This document shows positions 18,291 through 27,608 of a stretch of DNA of 64,000 nt, one piece after another (position 1 is the stretch's first letter; every line of letters begins with the position of its first letter). The position numbers and the translations under genes were made by a program. The notes beneath the pieces were generated by a model. The model ran no database searches. It had not been told where the DNA came from and saw only the letters and a program-made list of their open reading frames with translations. Origin of the DNA: Pseudomonas lijiangensis (GTDB lineage: Bacteria; Pseudomonadota; Gammaproteobacteria; Pseudomonadales; Pseudomonadaceae); the NCBI RefSeq assembly GCF_018968705.1, contig NZ_CP076668.1, positions 4,165,001 through 4,229,000 of the forward strand. Reading direction: 5' to 3'.

Positions 18291-18854
18291 ATGTCGTCCA
18301 CCCCCACAGTTCGCGAACAATTCCTTGTTATCAGTGCCCTTGGCGCAAACCCTATGGAGCTGACCAACGTCCTGTGCCGCGCCAGCCATGAAAACCGCTG
18401 CTCGGTCGTCAGCTCCCGCCTGACCCGTCATGGTGAATGCAGCGCGCTGATCCTCCAGGTCTCTGGTAGCTGGGATGCCCTGGCCCGTCTCGAGACAGGC
18501 CTGCCGGGGCTGTCGAAAAAGCACGCCTTCACCATCAGTGTCGTGCGCAGCGCCACGCTCGAAAGCCGTCCTGAAGCCTTGCCGTACGTGGCTTACGTCA
18601 GCTCGGCCTATCGTCCGGACATCATCAACGAACTGTGCCAGTTCTTCATCGACCATAACGTCGAGCTGGAAAACCTGATCTGCGATACCTACCTGGCTCC
18701 GCAGACCGGTGGCACCATGCTCAACGCGACGTTCACGGTCACGCTGCCGGCAGGCACCCAGATCAGCTGGTTACGCGACCAGTTCCTGGACTTCGCCGAC
18801 GCACTGAACCTCGATGCGCTGATCGAACCATGGCGCCCTCAAGCCCCGATGTAA
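18291..18854 (+). CDS. gcvR: Glycine cleavage system repressor-like ACT protein (GcvR type)
   Basis: The protein has 187 residues. It contains two ACT domains in tandem (residues ~8-85 and ~95-175): VREQFLVISALGANPMELTNVLCRA begins the first and YVAYVSSAYRPDIINELCQFF the second. In E. coli GcvR binds GcvA and controls the glycine cleavage genes in response to glycine; no DNA-binding domain is present, as expected. It is nine bases upstream of the bcp gene, and this gcvR-bcp pairing is common in gammaproteobacteria. Regulation of gcv in this organism by it is inferred. Confidence 0.82.
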   Translation: MSSTPTVREQFLVISALGANPMELTNVLCRASHENRCSVVSSRLTRHGECSALILQVSGSWDALARLETGLPGLSKKHAFTISVVRSATLESRPEALPYVAYVSSAYRPDIINELCQFFIDHNVELENLICDTYLAPQTGGTMLNATFTVTLPAGTQISWLRDQFLDFADALNLDALIEPWRPQAPM

Positions 18855-18863
18855 GGAGTTCTC

Positions 18864-19337
18864 ATGGCAGTAGCAGTAGATCAACCCGTTCCCGATTTCC
18901 AGGCCCCCGCCACCAGCGGGCAGGCTGTCAGCCTTGCCGGGCTCAAGGGCCAGCAGGTCGTCATTTATTTCTACCCCAAGGACAATACGCCGGGCTGCAC
19001 CACCCAGGGCCAGAACTTCCGCGACAGCATCGCGCAGTTCCAGGCGGCCAATACCGTGGTTTTCGGCGTATCGCGCGACAGCCTCAAGGCCCACGAGAAC
19101 TTCAAGGCCAAGCAGGAGTTTCCCTTCGAGCTGATTTCAGACAAGGACGAAGCCCTGTGCCAGCTGTTCGATGTCATCAAGCTCAAGAAGCTGTATGGCA
19201 AGGAATATCTGGGCGTTGATCGCAGCACCTTCCTGATCGACAAGGCGGGTGTACTGCGCAAGGAATGGCGTGGGGTGAAAGTCCCGGGTCATGTGGACGA
19301 AGTACTGGCAGAAGCTCAGGCCCTGAACAAGGCCTGA
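18864..19337 (+). CDS. bcp: Bcp/PrxQ-type thioredoxin-dependent peroxiredoxin
   Basis: The protein has 157 residues. The peroxidatic Cys-45 lies in YPKDNTPGCTTQGQNF, with the conserved Pro, Thr and Arg of the active site. E. coli Bcp has a resolving Cys five residues later, and other PrxQ proteins have it in the following helix (NFCAKQ); here those places are Gln and Lys (NFKAKQ). The only other cysteine is Cys-99 (EALCQLF). The enzyme reduces hydrogen peroxide and organic peroxides, perhaps by a 1-Cys mechanism. It is probably co-transcribed with gcvR. Confidence 0.93.
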   Translation: MAVAVDQPVPDFQAPATSGQAVSLAGLKGQQVVIYFYPKDNTPGCTTQGQNFRDSIAQFQAANTVVFGVSRDSLKAHENFKAKQEFPFELISDKDEALCQLFDVIKLKKLYGKEYLGVDRSTFLIDKAGVLRKEWRGVKVPGHVDEVLAEAQALNKA

Positions 19338-19382
19338 AGCCCGCCCCCACTGGCTGCGGCGCGCAAGGCGCCGCAACCAGCG

Positions 19383-20456
19383 CTACAACATCGGCGCCAC
19401 GCTCGGCCCATGACGCGGCCAGGCGTCGAGAACGGCCTTGAACAGGGTCGCCAGCGGAATCGCGAAGAATATCCCCCAGAAGCCCCACAACCCGCCAAAC
19501 AGCAGCACGGCGCAGATGATCGCCACCGGATGCAGATTGACGGCCTCAGAGAACAGCAGCGGCACCAGCACGTTACCGTCCAGCGCCTGAATGATGCCGT
19601 GCACCACCATCAGATAGATGAACTGATCACCCCAGCCCCATTGAAACAGACCGATCAGCGCCACCGGCACCGTGACCACCACCGCGCCCACATAAGGCAC
19701 GACCACCGACACACCCACCAGCATCGCCAGCAGCGCGGCATAGTTGAGGCCAAGCGCCACGAATGCCACGTAGGTCACGCCGCCACAGATGAATATCTCG
19801 ATGACCTTGCCACGAATGTAGTTGGCGATCTGGCGATTCATTTCCTCAGCGACCCGGGTCAGCAAGGCACGCTCACGAGGCAGATAGCCACGTACCCAGC
19901 GGCCGATCATCTGGCGGTCCTTGAGGAAAAAGAACACCAGGATGGGCACCAGAACCAGATAGATCATGAGATTGACCAGCAATGGCAGGCTGGACAGGGA
20001 AAACGTCAGCGCCAGTTGGCCGATCTTGCCGATTTCCCCACGCGCCGCCTCGATGGCCTGCAGCACCTGCACATCCGACACCAGATGCGGGTAACGCTCC
20101 GGCAGCAGCAACAGGAGCGACTGCCATTTGGCGAGCATGCCCGGCAACTCGTTGAACAGCGTGATCAACTGATGCCAGAGCAGCGGGACCAGCACCAGCA
20201 AGAAGACCAGCAACACGCCGATGAACAGGGCGAATACCAGACCGACCGCCCCCACTTCCGGCATGCGCAGGCGCTCCAGAAAGTTGACAACGCCCTGCAT
20301 CAGAAACGCCAGCACCAGCCCGGCCAGAACAGGAGCCAGCATGCCTCCCAGTGTCAGAACCAGGGTAAATGCCAGAAACAGCAGGACTGCCAGTACAACC
20401 GCTTCCTCATCGGAGAAATACAGCTGTACCCAATTGCGAAGCACCTTGAACATCAA
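19383..20456 (-). CDS. AI-2E family / PerM-like membrane transporter
   Basis: The protein has 357 residues. Seven or eight hydrophobic segments span it, with the usual pattern of three helices at the N terminus, a soluble middle part (residues ~90-150) and a C-terminal membrane block. The family signature VVVPYVGAVVVTVPVALIGL and the GNVLVPLLFSEAVNLHPVAI motif are clear. AI-2E proteins export small molecules or ions; the substrate is not known. It lies 30 bases downstream of a TusA-like gene on the same strand. Confidence 0.9.
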   Translation of the reverse strand: MMFKVLRNWVQLYFSDEEAVVLAVLLFLAFTLVLTLGGMLAPVLAGLVLAFLMQGVVNFLERLRMPEVGAVGLVFALFIGVLLVFLLVLVPLLWHQLITLFNELPGMLAKWQSLLLLLPERYPHLVSDVQVLQAIEAARGEIGKIGQLALTFSLSSLPLLVNLMIYLVLVPILVFFFLKDRQMIGRWVRGYLPRERALLTRVAEEMNRQIANYIRGKVIEIFICGGVTYVAFVALGLNYAALLAMLVGVSVVVPYVGAVVVTVPVALIGLFQWGWGDQFIYLMVVHGIIQALDGNVLVPLLFSEAVNLHPVAIICAVLLFGGLWGFWGIFFAIPLATLFKAVLDAWPRHGPSVAPML

Positions 20457-20486
20457 ACATCCTTTCGAGAAAAAACGGGCTGTGAT

Positions 20487-20738
20487 TTACGCCTTGCGCA
20501 ACCAGTAGCTGTAGATGCCTTCATTGGCCTCTTCATGCAGCAATACATGGCCTGCCAGTCTGGCAAAGGTTCTGAAATCACGCTGCGACCCCGCGTCAGT
20601 CGCCATGACTTTCAGGACTGCACCACTGGGCAGGCGATTGAGTTCCATCTTGGCCTTGAGCAACGGCAACGGGCAATTGAGGCCACAGGCATCGAGTTCG
20701 GCATCACAGACCTCGGGGCGCGTTACAGCGTCAGACAT
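20487..20738 (-). CDS. TusA family sulfur carrier protein
   Basis: The protein has 83 residues. The start at 20738 has GGAGAGA upstream. The TusA motif ELDACGLNCPLPLLKAKMEL carries the single persulfide Cys followed by the CPxP loop. TusA-like proteins hand sulfur between enzymes, for tRNA thiolation or molybdenum cofactor work. The gene sits just upstream of the PerM-like transporter and back-to-back with bepA; this local order is common in Pseudomonas. Confidence 0.88.
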   Translation of the reverse strand: MSDAVTRPEVCDAELDACGLNCPLPLLKAKMELNRLPSGAVLKVMATDAGSQRDFRTFARLAGHVLLHEEANEGIYSYWLRKA

Positions 20739-20886
20739 CGTTTCTCTCCAGGCGGACACATCAAGTTAAAAAGTATTCGAAAAAACGCATGCAGACATTT
20801 CAGACAGAACGAGAAGAATACCTCACTCTGGTCAGCACGCCATTGAGCCAGCTACAGTAAGCGTTCTCCAGCCTAGAGCCTCGTGC

Positions 20887-22320
20887 ATGAATTTCCTGCG
20901 TCCTACACTGCTCACGCTCGCCTGCCTGCTCGCCACGCCGAGCATGGCTGATGATTTACCATCTCTTGGCGACGCCAGCTCTTCCATCGTTTCGCCCGAA
21001 CAGGAGCACCAGCTGGGCCGTGCCTGGCTGGGCATGCTGCGCGCCCAGGTGGGTCAACTGTCCGACCCGCAGCTCAAGGACTTCGTCGAAACGTCGGTCT
21101 ATCGCCTCGCCGAAACCAGTCAGGTCCAGGACCGGCGCCTTGAGTTCATCCTCATCAACAGCCCACAGCTGAACGCCTTTGCGGCGCCCGGCGGAATCAT
21201 CGGGGTCAACGGCGGACTGTTTCTCAACGCCCAGACCGAAGGCGAATACGCCTCGGTCATGGCCCACGAACTGGCTCACCTGTCACAGCGCCACTTCGCC
21301 CGTGGTGTCGAAGCCCAGCAGCGCATGCAGGTTCCTGTAATGGCCGCCATGCTGGCCGGTATCGTAATGGCCGCAGCAGGTGCGGGTGATGCCGGCATCG
21401 CAGCCATTGCCGGCTCACAGGCTGCGGCCATCCAGGAACAACGCCGCTTTTCGCGCCAGAACGAACAGGAAGCGGATCGCATCGGCATCATGAATCTGGA
21501 AAAGGCCGGGTATGACCCTCGCAACATGCCGACCATGTTCGAACGCCTCATGCGCCAGTATCGATTCGATGCCAGACCACCGGAATTCCTGCTGACTCAC
21601 CCGGTCAGCGAATCGCGTATCGCCGACACCCGCAACCGCGCCGAGCAGGCCAAACCGGGCGGCAAGGAAGACAGCCTTCTCTATCAACTGATGCGAGCCA
21701 GGGTCGCGCTGATCTATGAGGAAACCCCGGGGATCTCCGCCAAACGCTTCCGCGCCCAACTGGTTGAAAACCCCAACTCCGATTCGGCACGCTACGGGCT
21801 GGCCATCGCGCAGATCAAGGCCGGGCAGCTCAATGAAGCCCGTGAAGAGCTCAAGCCGCTGCTGGCCAAGGCGCCCAACGACATCACCTACAACCTGACG
21901 CAGATCGATCTGGACATCACCAACAACCGTCTGGCTGATGCACAGCAGCGGGTTGACCGGATGCTCACGTTGTATCCCAACAACTATCCCCTGAACGATG
22001 TGCGGATCGACGTGCTGCTCAAGCAGAACCGCACCGCAGAAGCCGAAAAGGCACTGGAAGCGCTGCTCAAGACCCGCTCGGACGATCCGGACATCTGGTA
22101 CGTGGTTGCCGAAACAAGGGGCCTGAATGGCAACACCATCGGTCTGCATCAGGCCCGCGCCGAATACTTCGCCCTGGTCGGCGACTTCCGGCAGGCCATT
22201 CAGCAACTGGATTTCGCCAAGCGTCGTGCCAGTAACAACTTCCAGCTGGCTTCCAGGATCGATGCCCGGCAGAAAGACCTGATCGAACAGGAGCGAATGG
22301 TCAAGGACATGATGAACTGA
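20887..22320 (+). CDS. bepA: BepA-like periplasmic M48 metalloprotease with TPR repeats
   Basis: The protein has 477 residues with a signal peptide ending near SMADD. The zinc site HELAH is at residues ~127-131, with the third ligand in EQEADRIG. The C-terminal third holds four TPR-like helix pairs (about residues 300-470). BepA is a periplasmic protease and chaperone that degrades or rescues stalled outer-membrane proteins such as LptD at the BAM complex. It is monocistronic and divergent from the tusA-like gene. A REP doublet follows it. Confidence 0.9.
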   Translation: MNFLRPTLLTLACLLATPSMADDLPSLGDASSSIVSPEQEHQLGRAWLGMLRAQVGQLSDPQLKDFVETSVYRLAETSQVQDRRLEFILINSPQLNAFAAPGGIIGVNGGLFLNAQTEGEYASVMAHELAHLSQRHFARGVEAQQRMQVPVMAAMLAGIVMAAAGAGDAGIAAIAGSQAAAIQEQRRFSRQNEQEADRIGIMNLEKAGYDPRNMPTMFERLMRQYRFDARPPEFLLTHPVSESRIADTRNRAEQAKPGGKEDSLLYQLMRARVALIYEETPGISAKRFRAQLVENPNSDSARYGLAIAQIKAGQLNEAREELKPLLAKAPNDITYNLTQIDLDITNNRLADAQQRVDRMLTLYPNNYPLNDVRIDVLLKQNRTAEAEKALEALLKTRSDDPDIWYVVAETRGLNGNTIGLHQARAEYFALVGDFRQAIQQLDFAKRRASNNFQLASRIDARQKDLIEQERMVKDMMN

Positions 22321-22363
22321 CTGTTCACCTCAAAATGAAAATCCCGGCCATCGTGCCTAATGC

Positions 22364-22505
22364 TGATCAGTCAAGGCCATTGAATTACTTTGTGGGAGTC
22401 AGCTTGCTGGCGACTTCACGTACAGACGCAGAATCCCTGTCGGTTGAAGGTTTTTTTCGCCAGCAAGCTGCCTCCCACAAGTTTTGTATGCGCCTTAACT
22501 GATCA
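22364..22505. repeat. REP doublet (MITE-like), copy 1
   Basis: Two inverted REP units (TGTGGGAG.CAGCTTGCTGGCGA at 22391 and its reverse complement ending at 22479) enclose about 45 bases. The outer flanks also form an inverted pair, TGATCAGTCAAGGC at 22364 and GCCTTAACTGATCA ending at 22505. A second, inverted copy with the same flanks is at 47779-47917. It fills the space between the convergent bepA and nadA genes. Confidence 0.88.
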
Positions 22506-22506
22506 A

Positions 22507-23565
22507 TCAGGCATTGCCTGCCTGTTTCAGGCGAGCTGCCTGAGTGAAATCCAGCATCCGCTGCAGAGGACGCACGGCATGAGGGATCACCGCAGGCTCG
22601 ACGAATATCTCGTTGCTGCCCTCACGCAGGCACTGCAAGGTACGCTCAAGGGTGTTCATCGCCATCCAGGGGCAATGAGCGCAACTGCGGCACGCCGCGC
22701 CATTACCGGCCGTTGGCGCCTCGATGAAGATCTTGTCCGGGCACAGCTGCTGCATCTTGTAGAAAATGCCGCGGTCAGTGGCCACGATAAACATCTTGTT
22801 GGGCATGCGCTGGGCGGCGGCGATCATCTGGCTGGTGGAGCCCACCGCATCGGCCAGGGCAATGACCTCCTCAGGCGACTCGGGATGGACCAGCACGGCA
22901 GCTTCCGGATACAGCGCCTTCATGTCTTGCAACTGCTTGGACTTGAACTCTTCGTGAACGATACAGGCACCGTCCCAGAGCAGCATGTCGGCACCGGTTT
23001 CACGCTGGATATAGCGTCCCAGGTGCTTGTCCGGTGCCCAGATGATTTTCTCGCCGTTATCCATCAGGCTTTCGACGATCTCCAGGGCACAGCCTGACGT
23101 TACAACCCAGTCGGCGCGGGCTTTGACTGCGGCCGATGTGTTGGCGTAAACCACCACGGTACGGTCAGGGTGCTGATCACAGAAGGCAGAGAACTCGTCG
23201 ACAGGACAGCCGACATCCAGGGAACAGGTGGCTTCAAGCGTCGGCATGAATACCCGTTTTTCCGGATTGAGGATCTTGGCGGTTTCGCCCATGAAACGCA
23301 CGCCAGCCACCAGCACGGTACTGGCCGAATGGTTATTGCTGAAGCGTGCCATTTCCAGAGAGTCAGCCACACAACCGCCGGTTTCTTCGGCCAGGGCCTG
23401 GATGACCGGGTCACAGTAATAGTGGGCGACGAGCACCGCATCCCGCGCCTTGAGTTCGGCGGCGATTTCGGCGCGGTAACGGGCCTGTTCTTCAATACTC
23501 AACGCTTTGGGCTGCTTGGCATCGAGGTGAGCCTGCACCAGAAAGCGTTCGGAAATCTGCGTCAT
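22507..23565 (-). CDS. nadA: Quinolinate synthase
   Basis: The protein has 352 residues. The start at 23565 gives [17 protein letters not shown]. The substrate and cluster regions are typical: [21 protein letters not shown], the first cluster Cys in GCVADSL, and the C-terminal [15 protein letters not shown] with the last ligands of the [4Fe-4S] cluster. It condenses iminoaspartate with dihydroxyacetone phosphate to quinolinate for NAD. It is a single gene with a terminator-like hairpin upstream belonging to rluB. Confidence 0.97.
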   Translation of the reverse strand: MTQISERFLVQAHLDAKQPKALSIEEQARYRAEIAAELKARDAVLVAHYYCDPVIQALAEETGGCVADSLEMARFSNNHSASTVLVAGVRFMGETAKILNPEKRVFMPTLEATCSLDVGCPVDEFSAFCDQHPDRTVVVYANTSAAVKARADWVVTSGCALEIVESLMDNGEKIIWAPDKHLGRYIQRETGADMLLWDGACIVHEEFKSKQLQDMKALYPEAAVLVHPESPEEVIALADAVGSTSQMIAAAQRMPNKMFIVATDRGIFYKMQQLCPDKIFIEAPTAGNGAACRSCAHCPWMAMNTLERTLQCLREGSNEIFVEPAVIPHAVRPLQRMLDFTQAARLKQAGNA

Positions 23566-23672
23566 TTTTAACTGGACCTGAATGCACTTGAGCGCGAGCG
23601 ACAAGTTTACACCGGAAAGGCACAAGAAATAATCCGGGCTCTACCACGGCACATTATTAAATCGCCGCCATA

Positions 23673-23703
23673 AAAAAACGCCAGTCGAAACCGGCGTTTT
23701 TTT
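23673..23703. terminator. Bidirectional terminator-like hairpin at the rluB 3' end
   Basis: AAAAAACGCC and GGCGTTTTTT flank a 10-base loop, with A and T runs on both sides. It lies 15 bases beyond the rluB stop codon on the minus strand, so it most likely ends the rluB transcript and insulates nadA. Confidence 0.8.
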
Positions 23704-23717
23704 ATTTACATCAAGAC

Positions 23718-24938
23718 TTACTGCGGCTTGCGACGGCCAAAGCCAGGACGCTGACCGGAACCGGCCGGTGGACCGCGACGCTTGCCCGATGGAGCATCGT
23801 CATCGACCAGCTTGATGCCTGCGCGCTTTGGCGAAGGCTTGGCTGGACGCTTGCTCACATCGCTTGGACGCTCGGCAACCGGCGTACCACGGCCGTTCTC
23901 GGCAGGACGCGGCGAACGCGAACCTGGCTTGCCCGAATCCTTGCGGGGTGGACGCTGCGTGGAATCGCCACGTGGACGATCACGATCGCTGCCGGTGACC
24001 TGCGGCTGACGCGGTGCGCGCTCGCCGGTAGCCGGTGCGCCATTGGCAGGACGCAAGGTCCGTACGCGCTCGCCTTTGCCCAATGGGCGGGACGACTGAC
24101 GCTGCAAACGCTCCAGCTTGTCCTTGGTCTTGGCGTTCATCTGCGGCTGGGCCACAGGTGTAAGGCCGACTTCGGCTGCCAGGATGTCGACTTCGTACTG
24201 GCTCATTTCGCGCCAGCGGCCCATCGGCAGGTCCGAGTTGAGGAATACCGGCCCGTAACGAACGCGCTTGAGGCGGCTGACCACCAGGCCCTGGGATTCC
24301 CAGAGACGACGCACTTCACGGTTACGACCTTCCATCACCACGCAGTGATACCAGTGGTTGAAACCTTCACCACCCGGCGCCTGTTGAATATCGGTGAAAC
24401 GTGCAGGACCGTCTTCGAGGATCACGCCGTTCTTGAGACGCAGCAGCATGTCGTCATCGACTTCGCCACGCACACGTACCGCATATTCGCGGTCCATCTC
24501 GAAGGACGGGTGCATCAGACGGTTGGCCAGCTCACCGTCGGTGGTGAACATCAGCAGACCCGTGGTGTTGATGTCCAGGCGACCGATATTGATCCAGCGA
24601 CCCTCTTTGGGACGCGGCAGACGGTCGAACACCGTTGGACGGCCTTCAGGGTCGTCACGGGTACAGATCTCGCCATCCGGCTTGTTGTACATGATGACGC
24701 GGCGTACCGTTTCGGCAGCCTCTTCGCGCTTGATGACGCGGCCGTCAACGGTAATGGCGTCATGCATGTCGACGCGCTGACCAAGGGTGGCATCGCGGCC
24801 ATTGACCTTGATACGGCCTTGGCTAATCCAGGCCTCGACGTCACGGCGCGAACCGACGCCAATACGTGCCAGAACCTTCTGCAGTTTTTCACCTGCGGGT
24901 CCGATTTCCTGGCTGTCCTGCGTGTCTTTTTCACTCAT
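23718..24938 (-). CDS. rluB: 23S rRNA pseudouridine(2605) synthase
   Basis: The protein has 406 residues. An S4 RNA-binding domain (LQKVLARIGVGSRRDVEAWI) starts near residue 17. The RsuA/RluB-type catalytic domain follows with the active Asp in GRLDINTTGLLMF. The last ~130 residues (from about 275) are a low-complexity tail rich in Arg, Pro, Gly and Lys, longer than in E. coli RluB, typical for Pseudomonas and probably RNA-binding. It modifies U2605 of 23S rRNA. Confidence 0.94.
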   Translation of the reverse strand: MSEKDTQDSQEIGPAGEKLQKVLARIGVGSRRDVEAWISQGRIKVNGRDATLGQRVDMHDAITVDGRVIKREEAAETVRRVIMYNKPDGEICTRDDPEGRPTVFDRLPRPKEGRWINIGRLDINTTGLLMFTTDGELANRLMHPSFEMDREYAVRVRGEVDDDMLLRLKNGVILEDGPARFTDIQQAPGGEGFNHWYHCVVMEGRNREVRRLWESQGLVVSRLKRVRYGPVFLNSDLPMGRWREMSQYEVDILAAEVGLTPVAQPQMNAKTKDKLERLQRQSSRPLGKGERVRTLRPANGAPATGERAPRQPQVTGSDRDRPRGDSTQRPPRKDSGKPGSRSPRPAENGRGTPVAERPSDVSKRPAKPSPKRAGIKLVDDDAPSGKRRGPPAGSGQRPGFGRRKPQ

Positions 24939-25123
24939 CTGGGCACCTCCCGGTGTGTCGAATCAGGGCTTGCCGAGGACCGGCAAGACCTGCTGCCCTG
25001 CGCGCTGTGGATAGCCGCAAGGCGAAATACTTTGAGCCTGGGCGAAGCGGATTCGCCAAAGGGTCGCGAATCATACGCTCATGCAGCCGGTTGCGCATCC
25101 ATGCCCGGTTGAAAATCTGCCGG

Positions 25124-25315
25124 TCACTTCTTCTTTTTGCGACCGGTGGTCTTCAGCTTCGCCAGACGCATGGCCGACTCGGCCAGAACGAGCCGCTTGT
25201 CGTCCTTGTCGAGTTTCTTCCAGGCCTTGATCTCCCGCTTGCTGCGACCGCAGCCCAGGCAGATGTCATCGTCAAACTTGCAGAGGCTGATGCATGGGTT
25301 CTTGGTGCTGCTCAT
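25124..25315 (-). CDS. DUF1289 small cysteine-motif protein
   Basis: The protein has 63 residues. It has the DUF1289 pattern PCISLCKFD...CLGCGRS, four cysteines that likely bind a metal, followed by a helical segment (EIKAWKKLDKDDKRL) and a lysine-rich end. Function is unknown. It lies 52 bases downstream of scpB on the same strand and upstream of rluB. Confidence 0.85.
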   Translation of the reverse strand: MSSTKNPCISLCKFDDDICLGCGRSKREIKAWKKLDKDDKRLVLAESAMRLAKLKTTGRKKKK

Positions 25316-25367
25316 AGGGTCTGTTCGCGAATCAATTCGCTCCTACAGGATGTATGAAATTCCAGCG

Positions 25368-26132
25368 TCAAACATCGTCTTCAGGCTCTTTATCAGGCTG
25401 ATCCACCAACAGATCATCGAAGTCGGTCTTCAGACCCTGCTCCATGGAGTCGAGTTCAAGTAACAGGCTGCGGAAGCTGGTTTCATCCCGTGGCGCCTCA
25501 GGCTCTTGCTCATCGTCAACCTCAAGACTGGCATCGGCCAGGGCCTGCAAGTGCGCCGGGACCGGGGCATCGTCGAATTCGAGCACCGGCTCCGCCTCCA
25601 TTTCGCGCAGGTCAGCCAGTGGCGGCAGTTCTTCGAGGCTCTTGAGGTTGAAGTGATCGAGAAAGCCCTTGGTAGTCGCAAACATCGCCGGCTTGCCGGG
25701 CACATCGCGATAGCCCACGACCCTGATCCATTCGCGCTCCAGCAGCGTCTTGACGATATGGCTGTTGACCGCCACACCCCGTACATCCTCGATCTCGCCA
25801 CGGGTAATGGGCTGGCGATAGGCAATCAGTGCCAGGGTTTCCAGCATGGCCCGGGAATAACGCTGCGGACGCTCTTCCCACAAACGCCCGACCCAGGGCG
25901 AAAAGCGCTCGCGAATCTGCAGGCGATAGCCGGAAGCCACTTCCTTGAGCTCGAAAGCACGGCCTTCGCAGGACTTGCCCAGCACTTGCAGAGCCTTCTT
26001 GAAGACCGACGGCTCCGGGCGCTCGCCTTCCTCGAACAGCTCGTACAAGCGCTCCAGCGTCTGTGGCTTTCCGGAAGCCAGCAGAAATGCTTCAAGCAAG
26101 GGTGCCAGTTCGCGAGGTTCATTGAGGTTCAT
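25368..26132 (-). CDS. scpB: Segregation and condensation protein B
   Basis: The protein has 254 residues. The two winged-helix domains of ScpB are recognisable: LAPLLEAFLLASGKPQTLERL in the first and SRAMLETLALIAYRQPITRGEIEDVRG in the second. An acidic C-terminal extension of about 70 residues follows. ScpB dimers bind ScpA and the SMC ATPase to help chromosome condensation and segregation. It lies 15 bases downstream of scpA. Confidence 0.94.
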   Translation of the reverse strand: MNLNEPRELAPLLEAFLLASGKPQTLERLYELFEEGERPEPSVFKKALQVLGKSCEGRAFELKEVASGYRLQIRERFSPWVGRLWEERPQRYSRAMLETLALIAYRQPITRGEIEDVRGVAVNSHIVKTLLEREWIRVVGYRDVPGKPAMFATTKGFLDHFNLKSLEELPPLADLREMEAEPVLEFDDAPVPAHLQALADASLEVDDEQEPEAPRDETSFRSLLLELDSMEQGLKTDFDDLLVDQPDKEPEDDV

Positions 26133-26147
26133 GATTCAGTTCTTGCT

Positions 26148-26966
26148 CTACTCGGCTCGCGCCCGGACATGGATCGCCGCAAAGGGCTCGTTTTGGACCA
26201 GCTCGACCAGAGACTCCTTGACCAGCTCAAGCACGGCCATGAACGTCACTACAACACCAAGCCGCCCTTCTTCAGCGGTGAACAATTCGGCAAAAGGCAC
26301 AAAACCGCCGCCCTTGAGCCGCTCCAGCACATCGCTCATGCGCTCGCGGGTCGACAATGCCTCACGGCTGACCTGATGGCTTTCGAACATGTCTCCCCGG
26401 TGCAGCACCTCGGCCATGGACATCAGCACTTCTTCCAGACTGACGTCCGGCAACAGCTTGCGCGCCCTCGCTTCGGGGGCATCGAGTTTGGGCACGATCA
26501 CATCGCGCCCGACCCTCAGCAAGCCATCGATCCCTTCGGCAGCAGCCTTGAAACGTTCGTACTCCTGGAGGCGGCGGATCAGTTCGGCACGGGGATCTTC
26601 TTCATCCTCTTCCACTTCTGCCGAACGCGGCAGCAGCATGCGCGACTTGATCTCGGCCAGCATCGCGGCCATCACCAGATACTCGGCGGCCAGTTCGAGC
26701 CGCACGGTTTTCATCAACTCGACGTAACCCATGTACTGGCGGGTGATTTCCGCCACCGGGATGTCGAGGATATCGATGTTCTGTTTGCGGATCAGGTACA
26801 GCAGCAGGTCAAGCGGCCCCTCGAAGGCTTCGAGAAAGACTTCCAGAGCATCCGGCGGAATATAAAGGTCCAGCGGCATTTGCGTGACCGCCTGCCCATA
26901 GACCAGTGCGAACGGCAGTTCCTGCTGGGCATCGGCCTGGCTGTCTACCGTTTCCAGGTTCGTCAT
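26148..26966 (-). CDS. scpA: Segregation and condensation protein A (kleisin)
   Basis: The protein has 272 residues. The kleisin N-terminal part includes FEGPLDLLLYLIRKQNIDILDIPVAEITRQY, followed by a variable acidic linker and a C-terminal winged helix (FVPFAELFTAEEGRLGVVVTFMAVLELVKE). It bridges SMC heads and binds ScpB. The ATG shares one base with the stop of the upstream threonylcarbamoyl synthase family gene, so the genes form one operon. Confidence 0.95.
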   Translation of the reverse strand: MTNLETVDSQADAQQELPFALVYGQAVTQMPLDLYIPPDALEVFLEAFEGPLDLLLYLIRKQNIDILDIPVAEITRQYMGYVELMKTVRLELAAEYLVMAAMLAEIKSRMLLPRSAEVEEDEEDPRAELIRRLQEYERFKAAAEGIDGLLRVGRDVIVPKLDAPEARARKLLPDVSLEEVLMSMAEVLHRGDMFESHQVSREALSTRERMSDVLERLKGGGFVPFAELFTAEEGRLGVVVTFMAVLELVKESLVELVQNEPFAAIHVRARAE

Positions 26967-27595
26967 TACGCTTCTTCACCGAACGGCGTCGGATCACCGC
27001 AACCCACACGGATGATCTGCGGTTCCCCATCAGCCAGGTTGATGACGGTGGAAGCCGAAATGCCACCCATGCCGCCATCGATGATCAGGTCCACTTGATG
27101 CTCCAGGATCTGGCGCATCTCATAAGGATCACTCAGGGGCACACTGTCGCCGGGCATGATCAGGCTGACACTCATCAGCGGCTCACCCAGTTGCTCCAGC
27201 AAAGCCTGGGCAATTGGATGACTGGGCACACGCAGACCGATGGTGCGGCGCTTGGGGTGCAGAATCAGGCGCGGCACTTCACGGGTTGCATTCAGAATGA
27301 AGGTGTAAGGCCCCGGCGTGTGGGCCTTGAGCGCGCGGAAGGCGCCGGTATCGACCTTGGCGAACAGCCCCAGTTGCGACAGGTCGCAGCACATCAGGGT
27401 GAAGTTGTGCTTGTCGTCCAGCTGGCGCAGACGACGAATGCGCTCGATGGCGCTCTTGTCGCCGATCTGGCAGCCCAGCGCATAGGACGAATCGGTCGGG
27501 TACACCACCAGCCCGCCGGCTTTGATGATTTCCGCGGCCTGTTTGATCAGACGCGGTTGCGGGTTCTCCGGGTGGACCTGGAAAAATTGACTCAC
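26966..27595 (-). CDS. YciO/TsaC/Sua5 family protein
   Basis: The protein has 209 residues. It begins with GTG at 27595 (AGGAAG seven bases before), giving VSQFFQVHPENPQ, the usual start of the YciO group; an ATG 13 codons upstream is less likely. The YrdC fold is shown by GGLVVYPTDSSYALGC, CDLSQLGLFA, TPGPYTFILNAT and TIGLRVPSHP. The family makes threonylcarbamoyl-AMP for tRNA t6A, but YciO-type members may have another role, since the essential TsaC is usually encoded elsewhere. It precedes scpA. Confidence 0.87.
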   Translation of the reverse strand: MSQFFQVHPENPQPRLIKQAAEIIKAGGLVVYPTDSSYALGCQIGDKSAIERIRRLRQLDDKHNFTLMCCDLSQLGLFAKVDTGAFRALKAHTPGPYTFILNATREVPRLILHPKRRTIGLRVPSHPIAQALLEQLGEPLMSVSLIMPGDSVPLSDPYEMRQILEHQVDLIIDGGMGGISASTVINLADGEPQIIRVGCGDPTPFGEEA

Positions 27596-27608
27596 GGTAA
27601 CTTCCTGT

